A DNA stretch of 64,000 nucleotides from JAGNXB01 sp942490895 (GCA_942490895.1 CALNZC010000058.1:1-64000); one strand, 5' to 3'. Positions 26,657 to 37,559 are shown, numbered from the stretch's first letter. Numbers and translations: made by a program. Notes: generated by a model not told the origin, from the sequence alone.

Positions 26657-29299
26657 TCAATTATCGTTCGGTGGCAACTCCGCCAGGATGCCCGCCTTTT
26701 TAAAGGTCAATCCTTTAGCAGTCGGATCCGCATCAACAAGCATGGTATCGCCTTCGACAAATTCACTGGCCAGCAAGTGCTTGGCCAACTCATTGATCAA
26801 TTCTTTCTGTAATACACGTTTCATCGGACGAGCACCATACTGTGGGTCATATCCCAGATCAGCCATCAGATCTCGTGCTTTGGCACTCACCTCAATGGTG
26901 ATGCCCTGCTGTGCCAACATTTTGACCACCTTACGCAATTGTATATCCAGAATCTTACCGATCTCCTCTCGGGTCAACGGCAAGAACATGATCCGCTCAT
27001 CGATCCGGTTGAGAAATTCAGGTCGCAGATACTCTTTCAACTGATCAAATACTTCCACTTTGGTCGTTTCGATAATGTCCGCCCGATGCTTTTCACCCAA
27101 GGCGTCCAGGTCTTCGAAGTTCTCCAGAATGGTCGGCGCCCCCATGTTAGAGGTCATGATAATGATGGTGTTCCGAAAATCAGCCACCCGTCCTTTGTTA
27201 TCGGTCAATCGGCCATCCTCCAGGACTTGCAGCAGAATATTGAAGGTATCTGCATGGGCCTTTTCGATTTCGTCCAGGAGGATAATGGAGTAAGGACGTC
27301 GACGCACAGCTTCCGTCAATTGTCCGCCTTCGTCATAGCCGACATAGCCAGGAGGGGCTCCGATCAATCGACTCACAGAATGGCGCTCCATGTATTCGCT
27401 CATATCGATCCGGACAATGGCATGCTCGTCATCGAATAAGACTTCCGCCAATGCTTTGGCTAATTCGGTTTTTCCGACCCCTGTTGGGCCAAGGAAAATG
27501 AAGGAGCCGATCGGACGGTTGGGATCCTGCAATCCGGACCGACTGCGTCGAACCGCATCACTGACTGCAGTGACAGCCTCCATTTGGCCGATCACCCGTT
27601 TGCCCAACTCTGCCTCCATATGCAGGAGTTTTTCCTTTTCACTCTGCATCATCCGGGTGACCGGAATACCGGTCCATCGGCTGACCACTTCGGCAATGTC
27701 ATTGCTGGTGACTGCCTGATTCGTCATTCGCTTATCCTGATCGAGCTCTTTTAGTTTGTTTTCCGCCTGCAGGACCAGTGCCTCTTGTTCCTTGATCTTC
27801 CCATAACGCAGGGTGGCAACCAGTTCGTAATTGCTTTCTCGCTCCGCCTTTTGGGCCTGCTGTTCCAGTTCCTCAATCTGCTGTTTGCCCGCCTGGACCT
27901 CATCGACCAAAGTCTTCTCATTTTGCCATCGTGCCCGCATTTCGCGAAGCTTTTCCTGGAGATCGGCAATCTGCTCATTGAGCGACTCCATTTTCTTTTC
28001 GTCCTTTTCCTTCTTGATCGCTTCTCGTTCGATCTCCAGCTGGCGTACTTTCCGTTCCAACTCGTCCACTTCTTCGGGGACGGAGTTCATCTCCAACCGC
28101 AACTTGGCAGCAGCTTCATCGATCAGGTCGATCGCCTTGTCGGGAAGGGATCGATTGGCGATGTAGCGATGTGACAATTCAGCCGCAGCGATCAGGGCCT
28201 CATCCAGGATGTCGATCTTGTGATAGACTTCGTAACGCTCCTGCAGACCCCTCAGAATAGAAATGGTGTCCTCCAGACTGGGCTCATCGATCAGGACGGT
28301 CTGGAATCGACGCTCCAGCGCTTTATCCTTTTCAAAATACTTCTGGTATTCATCCTGAGTGGTCGCTCCGATGGTCCGCAATTCTCCCCTGGCCAGTGCC
28401 GGCTTGAGAATATTGGCTGCATCCATGGCGCCATTGCCGCCGCCTGCACCCACCAGGGTGTGGATCTCATCAATAAACAGAATGACTTCACCATCCGCTG
28501 CCGTGACTTCCTTGACCACCGCTTTAAGGCGTTCTTCAAACTCACCCTTGTACTTGGCACCGGCGATCAGGGAGGAGACGTCCAATGAAAAGATCTTCTT
28601 GGACTTCAGATTTTCAGGGACATCCCCACGTACGATACGCCAGGCAATTCCTTCCACGATCGCCGTTTTTCCAACGCCAGGATCACCAATGAGGATGGGG
28701 TTATTTTTCTTTCGTCGAGAGAGAATATGCAAGACTCGTCGGATTTCCTCATCCCGGCCAATGATGGGATCCAGCTTTCCACTCTCCGCCTGCTCATTGA
28801 GGTTGACTGCAAATTTGTTGAGCGAATTATAGGTGTTCTCGCTGTGTTGATCCGTCACCTTACTTCCTTTACGTAATTCGAGAATGGCTTTTTTCAAAGC
28901 TTCCTTGGTGAGTCCCGCATCTTTCAACAGCTGAGCGCCTTTATCGCGTCCTGCCAGAATACCCAACAGGAGCAATTCGATGGAGATATATTCATCTCCA
29001 AACTCTTTCATCAGTTTACGAGCCTGCTGCAGGACACTATTCGCATCCGGGGTGAGGTACTGCTTTTCTGCTCCGTCTACTTTTGGATAGGTGTCAATCA
29101 GACGATCCACCTCCTCCAGCACCTTGTTCAGGTTGGCTCCGGTTTTTTGAAATAAGAATTTCATCACCTGATCATCGGTCTCATAGATTCCTTTGATCAT
29201 ATGGATGGTATCTACCTGCTGCTGGTCATGGCCGCCGGCAATTTGTTGGGCCTTCAAAATGGCCTCCTGGGTTTTTACGGTAAACTCGTCGTATGTCAT
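26657..29299 (-). CDS. clpB: ATP-dependent disaggregase ClpB
   Basis: The 880 residues match full-length ClpB. There is an N-terminal Clp repeat domain (1-150), NBD1 with Walker A GDPGVGKTAIVEG near residue 205 and Walker B VILFIDEIHTL, and a long coiled-coil middle domain (about 405-530, rich in Glu/Lys/Gln). NBD2 has Walker A GPTGVGKTELAKAL near residue 610 and SIILLDEIEKAH. A C-terminal region with DPQYGARPMKRVLQKE follows. It resolves aggregates with DnaK. It has its own terminator and no neighbour on its strand, so it is probably a single heat-shock gene. Confidence 0.96.
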   Translation of the reverse strand: MTYDEFTVKTQEAILKAQQIAGGHDQQQVDTIHMIKGIYETDDQVMKFLFQKTGANLNKVLEEVDRLIDTYPKVDGAEKQYLTPDANSVLQQARKLMKEFGDEYISIELLLLGILAGRDKGAQLLKDAGLTKEALKKAILELRKGSKVTDQHSENTYNSLNKFAVNLNEQAESGKLDPIIGRDEEIRRVLHILSRRKKNNPILIGDPGVGKTAIVEGIAWRIVRGDVPENLKSKKIFSLDVSSLIAGAKYKGEFEERLKAVVKEVTAADGEVILFIDEIHTLVGAGGGNGAMDAANILKPALARGELRTIGATTQDEYQKYFEKDKALERRFQTVLIDEPSLEDTISILRGLQERYEVYHKIDILDEALIAAAELSHRYIANRSLPDKAIDLIDEAAAKLRLEMNSVPEEVDELERKVRQLEIEREAIKKEKDEKKMESLNEQIADLQEKLREMRARWQNEKTLVDEVQAGKQQIEELEQQAQKAERESNYELVATLRYGKIKEQEALVLQAENKLKELDQDKRMTNQAVTSNDIAEVVSRWTGIPVTRMMQSEKEKLLHMEAELGKRVIGQMEAVTAVSDAVRRSRSGLQDPNRPIGSFIFLGPTGVGKTELAKALAEVLFDDEHAIVRIDMSEYMERHSVSRLIGAPPGYVGYDEGGQLTEAVRRRPYSIILLDEIEKAHADTFNILLQVLEDGRLTDNKGRVADFRNTIIIMTSNMGAPTILENFEDLDALGEKHRADIIETTKVEVFDQLKEYLRPEFLNRIDERIMFLPLTREEIGKILDIQLRKVVKMLAQQGITIEVSAKARDLMADLGYDPQYGARPMKRVLQKELINELAKHLLASEFVEGDTMLVDADPTAKGLTFKKAGILAELPPNDN

Positions 29300-29487
29300 G
29301 GTCTTGGTTTCTGGTTACTCTCCCACAAATTAGATTCCAAGGCTTAAAACCTGATATTTTCTGCCAAGCTGGCGGTTTTGTAGGAATTTCAAATGTCCAA
29401 ATGGCAGAAGAATTCATTTTTTCCTGCAGAAAAAGTAAAATTGTACTACTATGGGGTTTATACTTTAGCCCTGTCTAAACTCTACAT

Positions 29488-30162
29488 GTGACTTATACCC
29501 TTGCCGAAGAGGATTACCTCAAAGCCATTTACAAGATCGCTGAAAGGCATGGTACCCCTGTCAGTACCAGCTCTATTGCAGATCTGATGCAAACACGACC
29601 TGCCTCGGTGACGGATATGTTGAAAAAGCTGGCGGATAAGGAGCTCATTGATTACAAGCGGTATCACGGAGTCAGTCTCACTCGGACAGGGGCACGGCAA
29701 GCCACTCTATTGATCCGGAAACATCGGTTGTGGGAATGTTTTCTCGTTGAAAAGCTGGGTTTTAACTGGGATGAGGTTCATGAGATCGCGGAACAGTTGG
29801 AACATATCCAATCGGATACACTGATTGATCGTCTGGACGATTATCTGGATAATCCCAAATTCGATCCACATGGAGATCCCATTCCGGATGCCTCCGGAGC
29901 CTACCGCATGCGGTATCAAATTCTGTTGAGTGATCTAGGCTTAAATCAACTTGCGGTGCTGGTTGGTGTTCGGGAGCACACCTCCAGTTTTTTGCAATAT
30001 CTCGATCAAAACCAACTGGCTCTAGGTGCCACTCTGGAGGTTGTGGAGGTCCTTCCCTACGATGGGTCCGTACGATTACAATTAGGTGATCGGGAGCCCA
30101 TCCTTATTTCTGGTCAGGTTGCTCGTCAGCTCTACGTCCGCCAAACGACAGAAACAGCCTAA
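29488..30162 (+). CDS. DtxR/MntR-family metal-dependent transcriptional regulator
   Basis: The 224 residues start at GTG 29488. They comprise a winged helix (TLAEEDYLKAIYKIAERHG, SIADLMQTRPASVTDMLKKL), a dimerisation and metal-binding domain with RKHRLWECFLVEKLG and VHEIAEQLEHI supplying His, Glu and Cys ligands, and a C-terminal FeoA/SH3-like domain (about 150-224). The family senses Mn2+ or Fe2+ and represses uptake genes; the metal cannot be told from sequence. No metal transporter is adjacent. Its end overlaps the convergent next gene by 4 bases. Confidence 0.9.
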   Translation: MTYTLAEEDYLKAIYKIAERHGTPVSTSSIADLMQTRPASVTDMLKKLADKELIDYKRYHGVSLTRTGARQATLLIRKHRLWECFLVEKLGFNWDEVHEIAEQLEHIQSDTLIDRLDDYLDNPKFDPHGDPIPDASGAYRMRYQILLSDLGLNQLAVLVGVREHTSSFLQYLDQNQLALGATLEVVEVLPYDGSVRLQLGDREPILISGQVARQLYVRQTTETA

Positions 30163-31484
30163 AAGGCCACCTGCATGCCCACCCGACCGTTGGCAAAACG
30201 ATTGTCATTGGCCGAGAAAATGGATATGATATTATCCGATGCACCATAGATCCGCACAGGTCCCAACTTCAGCAGGAGGTGAGCACCCAAATTGGTGTAG
30301 GTCTTGTCATAGATCGTATAGGCAATGCCCGCTTCCAGAAAAGGGAGTGGCTTGAAGTTTCCTCCGACAGAAATCCCACTGAATGTATAAGATGCTTGAC
30401 GCTGGCCAAAGATCACGGCACTGAGTCCGATCTGTTCTGTCAGTTGATAACGGCCACCCACTTGAAAAGACCAGGGCAGTGCCGTTTGAAAGGACCCCCC
30501 TTCGGTTTCTTCAAATTCCAAAAGGGCCTCCAGTGTATCCAGTGCTCCCGCCAGCGAAAGTGAATCCTCTGAAAAGAGAGAACTGAATTCAAACCCGTCA
30601 TACTGGATACTCTTCTTGGAAGCATAGCTGATCACATCTTCCTTCCAGGTGATCCGTCCAATGTCCATCACAGCTGCACTGAACGATAAACGATCCGTGA
30701 TGTCCACATCCACGCCCAGGTCCAGAGCAAAGCCTGAATTTCGAGAAATCAATTGAGAGAAATTATAGTCCTCCAGGTCCAGCATCAGATCACTGTTACC
30801 CCCTTTCAGAATGTCCAACTCAGGTGAAGTATGGATGAGATAATCACTATTCACTGTCAATTGGTAGATATCATCGCTGGTATGGAGGTCCAGTTTGGAT
30901 CGTTCTGTTCGGGCAGCCAGAGTTCCATTCAGCCATTTAAGGCGACCCCCGATACTGACCTTGCCGATCTGCCCAGCGACACCCGCATAAAACTCATTGT
31001 ACAGCATGCTGTTGACCTTGAGGCCCAGGTTGGCTGTTTGGCCAACAAATTCGGCATTGCCGCGGAAGAAAACGCTGAAGAGATCCTTCGGGTAATCCAG
31101 GAAATTCTCATATCGAACCTGATGGCCAAGCTCAAACCAGAGGTTTTTGGTCTTCCAGCCGACACCCAGCGTTTGGATGGCACCCTGGATCATGAGTGTA
31201 TTCTCTTGATCCATTTTATCCAACACTCCATCAATATCCAGTGTGGTGATCCCATTATTCGTCGATGAAATAAGATCGTTATAGGAAAATCCCGAGTTGT
31301 ACAATCCAACACCGATTGAAGGTAATTGTACGACCAGTCCTTCCTGAGGGATGGTGCCCGGCATCCGATATCCGACATGATTGGCGTGCCACATGGCTTG
31401 ATTCATCTGGGCATGGAGGACATCCTGTGTGAACAGACAAAGTAGCATCAGCAGGCTTTGCCCGAATATGATTGTGTGTTTCAT
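30159..31484 (-). CDS. DUF5723-like outer-membrane beta-barrel protein
   Basis: The 441 residues have a signal peptide (to about residue 25, VLHAQ), then an N-terminal HANHVGYRMPGTIPQEG segment and GLYNSGFSYNDL. Many amphipathic strands end in an aromatic C-terminus (GMQVAF). The pattern fits the Bacteroidota DUF5723 family, predicted barrels of the FadL/PorV type. It lies 12 bases after a lipoprotein gene on the same strand, a pairing that suggests a shared outer-membrane role. The family call is by pattern. Confidence 0.7.
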   Translation of the reverse strand: MKHTIIFGQSLLMLLCLFTQDVLHAQMNQAMWHANHVGYRMPGTIPQEGLVVQLPSIGVGLYNSGFSYNDLISSTNNGITTLDIDGVLDKMDQENTLMIQGAIQTLGVGWKTKNLWFELGHQVRYENFLDYPKDLFSVFFRGNAEFVGQTANLGLKVNSMLYNEFYAGVAGQIGKVSIGGRLKWLNGTLAARTERSKLDLHTSDDIYQLTVNSDYLIHTSPELDILKGGNSDLMLDLEDYNFSQLISRNSGFALDLGVDVDITDRLSFSAAVMDIGRITWKEDVISYASKKSIQYDGFEFSSLFSEDSLSLAGALDTLEALLEFEETEGGSFQTALPWSFQVGGRYQLTEQIGLSAVIFGQRQASYTFSGISVGGNFKPLPFLEAGIAYTIYDKTYTNLGAHLLLKLGPVRIYGASDNIISIFSANDNRFANGRVGMQVAF

Positions 31485-31496
31485 GTTGCTTATCGT

Positions 31497-33014
31497 TTAA
31501 CCGCCTATTTCCTTATCCAGTGTTGCCTTGAGGCCCAAACGGACGTTGACCTTATCGGTTTCCCGAATCCGGACATCTTTTTGTCCTTGCTCAGCCGTTG
31601 AAAATTTGGTGTTGATCAATACTTTTTTGGCGTTGCGCATATGTTCCAATAATGCAGAATCTGCTTGAATAAAGGTGATCTTGCTACTAGCTGAGGTAGA
31701 ATATCCATCGGCATCAGTAGGTGCCGCCGTCAATATCTGTTCTTCAGCAGGAAGCAGTGTAGCCAGGGTATTTCCCTGATCATCCAGTAAAGTGGCTTGA
31801 ATGATGACCTCTAAAGGGAGTTCATTTTCAGCAACCAGCTTCAGTTCTGCCGCACTGAACTCATCCAGTTCAGACAAGTCGATCTCATATTCTTTGTCAG
31901 CCATGAAGTCTGATGCTTTCCCGAATAGCGGCAGCTCAACTTGCAAGCCAATTCGGAAGTAGGAAGAATCCGTGGTGAATCCGATCAGGTCAGGGATCTG
32001 GTCTGGATTGGATATGGCATCAATATCATAATCCAGGGTATTCGGATAGATATTCAGAATGTCTTTGAAATTGGAATTATCCTTATTGAAGACTACCTCG
32101 GTGCGTCTTTCCTGACCCACCTCTGACAGAGAGGGATAGAGGAAGTCTACTCCGTTATCTAAAAGCATACTTTCTACTTCCAGCTGGGTAGTTCCCTTAC
32201 TGACCCGCAAGACATTCACCTTGGATCGCACTGGAAAACCGAATGCATTATCGACGAAGAGGATGACTTTTGGTTCTGCAAATTCGAGGTTTCCCTGCAG
32301 GAGATTATCAAAGATGTCCATAGAGATGGTATCTCTGCGGATATCGAATATTTCATATCCGAAGTATCCTTCCAGATAAGAGAACTCTACATCAGTCACA
32401 GCAAATATCACTGCCGGGAGAATGACTGGCGTACCGTCGGATTTCTTTGTGGCAGAGTAGCGCACGGTAATATCCTGGCTGGCCAGGGCAATATCATAGC
32501 CGGCAATATCCGTAGGGGGTAAATTCAGGAAGATGGGCACAGATCCTGTGTAATCAATGGTCGTGCTGATCTTCAATGTTTCCCCGTTTTTGGTGACCTG
32601 GATGAACTCCAGAACAAAGTCGAGGTCCTCCGGTACATTCGAATTGATCTGGACACTGATGGTTCCCTTGGTAAATCGAGCTTTAGTCAACTGGATTTGA
32701 TTCTCCAGGGTAAAGGGCTCTGTAATCGTGGTGTCCGTCATCAAGCCGCCAAAAGGTGGAATGGCCTTAAACAGCTCAGTGGCATCCCGTTTCAGAATGT
32801 CCCCCCGATAAATCAAGGTCAGGTGACCATCTTTGACCACCAGTTCTGCAGTATCCGAATTCTCACCAAATAGATCCTGGATCGTCGTAGTTGATGTGAA
32901 CAGAGGAACGGCGATCTCCGGTGTATAGGAAATCGTCTGGATATCCTTCGTACAGCTCCAGATCAAGGAGGTCAGCAGAAGCCCAAAGAGGAGGAGGCGT
33001 GGTCTGGTATTCAT
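31497..33014 (-). CDS. Predicted lipoprotein of unknown function
   Basis: From the ATG at 33012-33014 the protein has 505 residues, with a lipobox SLIWSC giving lipid-anchored Cys near residue 21. A longer frame from TTG 33038 would overlap the upstream gene and spoil the signal, so it is rejected. The body is beta-rich, with repeated strand pairs, suggesting several Ig-like domains. It sits between a beta-CASP nuclease (stop 17 bases upstream) and a DUF5723-like barrel gene, in one operon. No known motif is seen. Confidence 0.75.
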   Translation of the reverse strand: MNTRPRLLLFGLLLTSLIWSCTKDIQTISYTPEIAVPLFTSTTTIQDLFGENSDTAELVVKDGHLTLIYRGDILKRDATELFKAIPPFGGLMTDTTITEPFTLENQIQLTKARFTKGTISVQINSNVPEDLDFVLEFIQVTKNGETLKISTTIDYTGSVPIFLNLPPTDIAGYDIALASQDITVRYSATKKSDGTPVILPAVIFAVTDVEFSYLEGYFGYEIFDIRRDTISMDIFDNLLQGNLEFAEPKVILFVDNAFGFPVRSKVNVLRVSKGTTQLEVESMLLDNGVDFLYPSLSEVGQERRTEVVFNKDNSNFKDILNIYPNTLDYDIDAISNPDQIPDLIGFTTDSSYFRIGLQVELPLFGKASDFMADKEYEIDLSELDEFSAAELKLVAENELPLEVIIQATLLDDQGNTLATLLPAEEQILTAAPTDADGYSTSASSKITFIQADSALLEHMRNAKKVLINTKFSTAEQGQKDVRIRETDKVNVRLGLKATLDKEIGG

Positions 33015-33030
33015 GTGAGGCAAATTGGTA

Positions 33031-34443
33031 TTAATCAAACCCGTGAAGGGTTACTTTTTCATCTAACTGAGGAATCTGAACATCTTGCATGCCATCCTGC
33101 TTCAGGACTTCAGCAAAGGATTTTTGAGCGGGATAATTGCCATGGACCAGGAACGTCTGTTTGACACCCTGGAATTGATTGCTGATGAATTCCCGCATTT
33201 CATCGCGATCGCCATGTGCAGAGAAGGAATCCATTGTTTCGATACGAGCCTTGATCTCCTTCCATTCTCCGAAGACTCTGACCTTGTCATCTCCATTGCG
33301 CAAATACCAACCGGGGGTTCCGGGAGCGCAATAGCCCACCATTAAAAAGGTGTTCCGTTCATTGCTGATATTATTAAAGAGATGGTGTTTGACACGACCG
33401 GCATTCATCATCCCCGAAGCACTGATGATAACACAGGAGCCTTTGACATGATTCAAGGCTTTGGATGACTGGGTGCTCCGAGTAAAGGTCAGGTTGCGGA
33501 ATCCAAACGGATTGGGATCCGCAATGAGATATTCACTCAGCTCATCATCATAACACTCCGGGTGCAGCGCATAAATCTCAGTAGCCCCTGTTGAAAGAGG
33601 ACTATCCACATACACCGGAATCCGTGGCAAAAGTCCTTCGCTTTCCATTTGATCCATCATATAGATCAACTCCTGGGTCTTGCCTATACTGAACGCCGGG
33701 ATGATCAACTTTCCCTTGTTCTCTACCGTTTCCCGCAGAATGCGCAGGAAACGATCCTTTTCATCCGGTTTTTCTGCGTGGACCCGATCACCGTACGTAC
33801 TCTCGCAAATGAGGTAGTCCAATTCAGGCATTGGTTGTGGATCTCTCAAAATAGGCCTGTCTTTACGGCCAATATCTCCAGTAAAGCCGATATGTACCAT
33901 GCGATCTTTCCTACGGATGCGTAAGGTGACATTGGCACTACCCAGGATGTGACCGGCATCCCGATACAGGACTTCCACATCAGGATGAATACGCAACCAT
34001 TGATTGTAGGGAACCCCTACAAAGTTTCGCATCAGATTGAGGACATCCTTTTGAGTGTACAACGGTTCGCGAACCTTATTCTTCTTACCCCGCTTTTCAT
34101 GTAATCGATGATAGTACTTGGCATCCTGTTCCTGGATCTTGGCACTGTCCAGCAACATGAGGGTGCACAGGGATTGTGTGGCATGCGTGGAATAGATATA
34201 CCCCCGAAACCCATCTTTGAATAATTTGGGTAGTCGGCCGCTGTGATCAATGTGAGCATGAGATAGCAATACACAATTGATCTCCTGAGGGTTAAACAAC
34301 CAGGACTCATTAAACATCAACATCTCCTCATTCCTGCCTTGATACATTCCACAATCCAGAAGGATCTTGAATCCGTCGTCCAGGGTCAGTAAATGTGCAC
34401 TTCCGGTCACTTCCCTGGCCGCACCACAAAATTGGATCTGCAT
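33031..34443 (-). CDS. Metallo-beta-lactamase/beta-CASP RNA nuclease (CPSF-like)
   Basis: The 470 residues carry the zinc motif LLSHAHIDHSGRLP near residue 60, a second His in RDAGHILGSA near 162, Asp in FTGDIGRKD near 187, and then the beta-CASP domain with IPAFSIGKTQELIYMM, a SASGMMNAGRVKHH motif near 340 and HGNYPAQKSF near 445 supplying the last His. This is the YSH1/CPSF73-like bacterial group, predicted cytosolic endo- or exoribonucleases. It is first in the operon with the lipoprotein and barrel genes. Confidence 0.9.
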   Translation of the reverse strand: MQIQFCGAAREVTGSAHLLTLDDGFKILLDCGMYQGRNEEMLMFNESWLFNPQEINCVLLSHAHIDHSGRLPKLFKDGFRGYIYSTHATQSLCTLMLLDSAKIQEQDAKYYHRLHEKRGKKNKVREPLYTQKDVLNLMRNFVGVPYNQWLRIHPDVEVLYRDAGHILGSANVTLRIRRKDRMVHIGFTGDIGRKDRPILRDPQPMPELDYLICESTYGDRVHAEKPDEKDRFLRILRETVENKGKLIIPAFSIGKTQELIYMMDQMESEGLLPRIPVYVDSPLSTGATEIYALHPECYDDELSEYLIADPNPFGFRNLTFTRSTQSSKALNHVKGSCVIISASGMMNAGRVKHHLFNNISNERNTFLMVGYCAPGTPGWYLRNGDDKVRVFGEWKEIKARIETMDSFSAHGDRDEMREFISNQFQGVKQTFLVHGNYPAQKSFAEVLKQDGMQDVQIPQLDEKVTLHGFD

Positions 34444-34707
34444 AGTTCGTCGTATGTTAAATCTGGGGTTCCGAAGATAGACAAATAGAGGATTCAGAAA
34501 AAAATGTAACTTTTTCCTGTCACAAAAATTACCGATTTTGATGACTTAATACATTGAAAAGTTGAAAATTACATGTTTAAATTACTTCCAATCTTATATC
34601 AAACAACATAGGACAAACCCGGGGATAGATCTGCAACCCTTTACTTTAACGATATTTAAATCTATACTTGCACTAAGGTTCAAACTATTATAACGCAGCA
34701 TTGGGTC

Positions 34708-36061
34708 ATGTATACTAACTTGAATAGTCGACTATTATATATAGTAGTATTTCTTATTGTGTTTTTAGGGTCGTGTAAACATGATCCTGTCGTCACTGTC
34801 GCTCCTTTGGATGAGACCTTGCGTACGGAACTGGAACAAGTTTCTCCGACAGGGTCAATGGAGTATTATATCCTGCCCATGGGCACTAACCTGTCACAAA
34901 TACCGCAGGATCCGAAAAACCCCCTTACCCCTGAAAAGGTAGCACTTGGCAAATTTCTGTTCTTTGAAACAGGGATGGCTATCGAGCCTAAATACCCTTC
35001 AGGACTGGGCACTTATTCCTGTGCAACCTGCCACACACCTGAGGCGGGATTTCGCATTGGCCGCGTACAGGGGATTGCTGATGGTGCAATGGGCTTCGGC
35101 CAAAATGGCGACCAACGTCTGATGCACGATGATTATATGGTCAACGAACTCGATGTTCAAGGAATTCGACCTCTTTCTGTTCTCAATGTCTGCATGGTAA
35201 CCAACACAATGTGGGCTGGACCCTTTGGAACGGAAGGAAACAATGTGGGTACTGAAGACCTTTGGGTCGGTGACTTTGCAAGCAATTTCACCGGGTACAA
35301 AGCACTTGAAGCACAGAATATCGTGGGGATGAAGACCCATCGACTGAATATCACACCGGAATGGCAGAAGCATTTGGCTATACCGATCTGTTTAACAAAG
35401 CCTTTCTCGAATTTCCAGGAGAACGAGACGGATCACTCAACTGACGGCATCTTTGGCCATCTCGGCTTATCTGCGGACTTTGACAACCACTCAGGCACCT
35501 TTTCAGCGATGGGTTCGCGGATTCATGGGTGAGATGACAGATGCCCAAAAGCGAGGTGCCATCCTCTTTTTCAATAAGGCCAACTGCGCCCGTTGCCACA
35601 ACGAACCCAATTTGGGATCCAACACTTTTCATGCTCTCGGAGTCTCCGATCTTTATGAATGTGTTGAAGCTGTGGGTACCGGTCCTCAAGAAGCACGCAA
35701 TATGGGCCGCTCCCTCTTTACAGGTGAGGCCAATGACCAATTCCGCTTTCGTGTACCCCAACTGTACAACTTGAAAGGCGCACCCGTCTACTTTCATGGC
35801 AGTAGCAAAACGTCCCTTGAAGAAGTCATCGCTTATAAATGTGCGGCGATATCGGAGAACCCCAATGTGCCATCTGAAAAACTATCATCCTTCTTTCAGC
35901 CTTTGGATTTGACTGCGTCAGAACGTCAGGATCTCCTTGAATTCATCCGGGATGGGCTCTTCGATGCAGAGTTTTCCCGTTTTGTACCCACCAGCGTCGG
36001 ATCCGGAAACTGTTTACCGAACAACGATCCCATTTCCAGAACTGAATTAGGTTGCGAATAA
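34708..36061 (+). pseudogene. Di-haem cytochrome c peroxidase (MauG/CcpA family), broken by two frameshifts
   Basis: Frame 1 (34708 to about 35,358) has a lipoprotein signal with LGSC and the first haem site CATCH. It continues in a second frame (about 35,360-35,430: AEAFGYTDLFNKAFLEFPGE) and a third (about 35,435-36,061: ASLAISAYLRTL, KRGAILFF, and the second haem site CARCH). Each switch equals one missing base. Joined, the protein would be about 450 residues and otherwise complete. Family members reduce hydrogen peroxide or oxidise other substrates in the periplasm. The rest of this Bacteroidota part has intact genes, so either two consensus errors or genuine recent inactivation is possible. 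Confidence 0.8.
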
Positions 36062-36200
36062 GACTCACGACGGCTTCATATACCAGATTTTAATGCTCCT
36101 GTCGCGTTTCTCATCCCGGCAGGGCCAGGTGATCAATATCCTGGCTGTGATAAGGGTCGCGTTTGCAGTTTTCTACCCAACTTTGTGTGCACATTATACT

Positions 36201-37559
36201 ATGCACCGTACCTTTCTATTTCTATTAGGGGTGGCCCTGGGATCCTCGGGCTGTAAGACGGTCCAACCCCCCGCCCCCCCGCAGTCTTATTCCATGTCTT
36301 TACCTCAGGTACCTCTTTCTACCTTGTTTGTACCCGTTCATTTGACACGGGAGGTGTTGGAATCCATGCTCCAGCAAACCATCCAAGACTTTGATCTACA
36401 TCAAGTCAGTGGCAATCAGAGTGGCCTGGCCTGGAATGCGACTCTAGCTGGTAAAGTAGGTATTGATCTCAAAGGTCAGCAGATCATTTCCACAATTCCT
36501 TTGAATGTTGCAATCTTCAAAGACCTCGGCATTAGCACCCTTTCCGCGAATGGAGAATTAGAGGTCAAACTGCATACACTGTATAATATCCGACCAGACT
36601 GGACGGTCCAGACGTATACTACCCTCAATTCTCATCACTGGACTAAAAAGCCGGTGGCCCGCATCGGAGCCATTCAAATCCCGGTCGGAGCACTGACCGA
36701 TCTCATCCTTCGATCTACGCAACAACAAATGACGCGTAAGATCGATGAAGAGATCCAACAGGCTTTAGACCTGCGCCTACTTCTGACACCTCTTTGGACG
36801 ACACTTAAGAGACCACGACTCATCAGTGAATCCATGCAGATCTGGTTTCGTTTCGAACCTCAAGTGGCCGGCCTTGAAGCCTTCAGAGAAGAAGATGGCA
36901 GCTTGTCCTCTGCTGTGCATATTCAGGGATTAGCCAGGGTAAAAGCCGGTGGTGAACCGGCTTTACTTCAGCCTGAAGCCATGCCAGAATATGCTCTGGT
37001 TGAAGATCATCTCGACAGCCTGCGCATCATGATTCACACAGAAGTGCCCTATGAGCAGGCGGAGCGATTGGCAGAAGAACAATTGATCGGTCAATCCTTT
37101 ACCTCCGGAGGAAAAACAGTGACTGTCGAAGGGATCGATCTATATGGACAGGGAACACATCTCATTGCCTCTGTCCGACTGGCCGGTGCTTACAAAGGAC
37201 AAGTGCACTTACGCGGGCGTCCTCATTTCAATCTGGAAAAAAACCAGATCGAACTGGCCGAGTTTGATTTTGATCTACAAACCCGAAATGTCCTACACCG
37301 TTCCACAGGATGGTTGTTTAAAGGAAACATCCGTTCTGCTCTGGAGGCACAATTGCGGTTCCCTCTGGAAAACAACCTGAATATTGTCAAGGAGGAAATC
37401 AATACCCAACTGAACAATTTGCAGGCCGGACCCTGGATCCGTCTCTCTACGCCAGGCTTGCATTTGACCATGGAGGATATCACCCTCACCCCGGATGGAA
37501 TGGCTCTGAATACCTTGTTATCCGGTCGGGTAGAGGTCCAGTTGACTGCATTTAAGTAA
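36201..37559 (+). CDS. DUF4403 lipoprotein
   Basis: From the ATG at 36201 the protein has 452 residues, with a lipobox LGSSGC. An earlier ATG at 36093 would add 36 residues ahead of the signal and is rejected. The family pattern includes VPVHLTREVLESMLQQTI and a two-fold TULIP-like arrangement with LEAQLRFPLENNLNIVKEEI in the C-terminal half. DUF4403 proteins are thought to form lipid-binding tubular folds. It precedes the small membrane protein and mutL on the same strand. Confidence 0.8.
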   Translation: MHRTFLFLLGVALGSSGCKTVQPPAPPQSYSMSLPQVPLSTLFVPVHLTREVLESMLQQTIQDFDLHQVSGNQSGLAWNATLAGKVGIDLKGQQIISTIPLNVAIFKDLGISTLSANGELEVKLHTLYNIRPDWTVQTYTTLNSHHWTKKPVARIGAIQIPVGALTDLILRSTQQQMTRKIDEEIQQALDLRLLLTPLWTTLKRPRLISESMQIWFRFEPQVAGLEAFREEDGSLSSAVHIQGLARVKAGGEPALLQPEAMPEYALVEDHLDSLRIMIHTEVPYEQAERLAEEQLIGQSFTSGGKTVTVEGIDLYGQGTHLIASVRLAGAYKGQVHLRGRPHFNLEKNQIELAEFDFDLQTRNVLHRSTGWLFKGNIRSALEAQLRFPLENNLNIVKEEINTQLNNLQAGPWIRLSTPGLHLTMEDITLTPDGMALNTLLSGRVEVQLTAFK

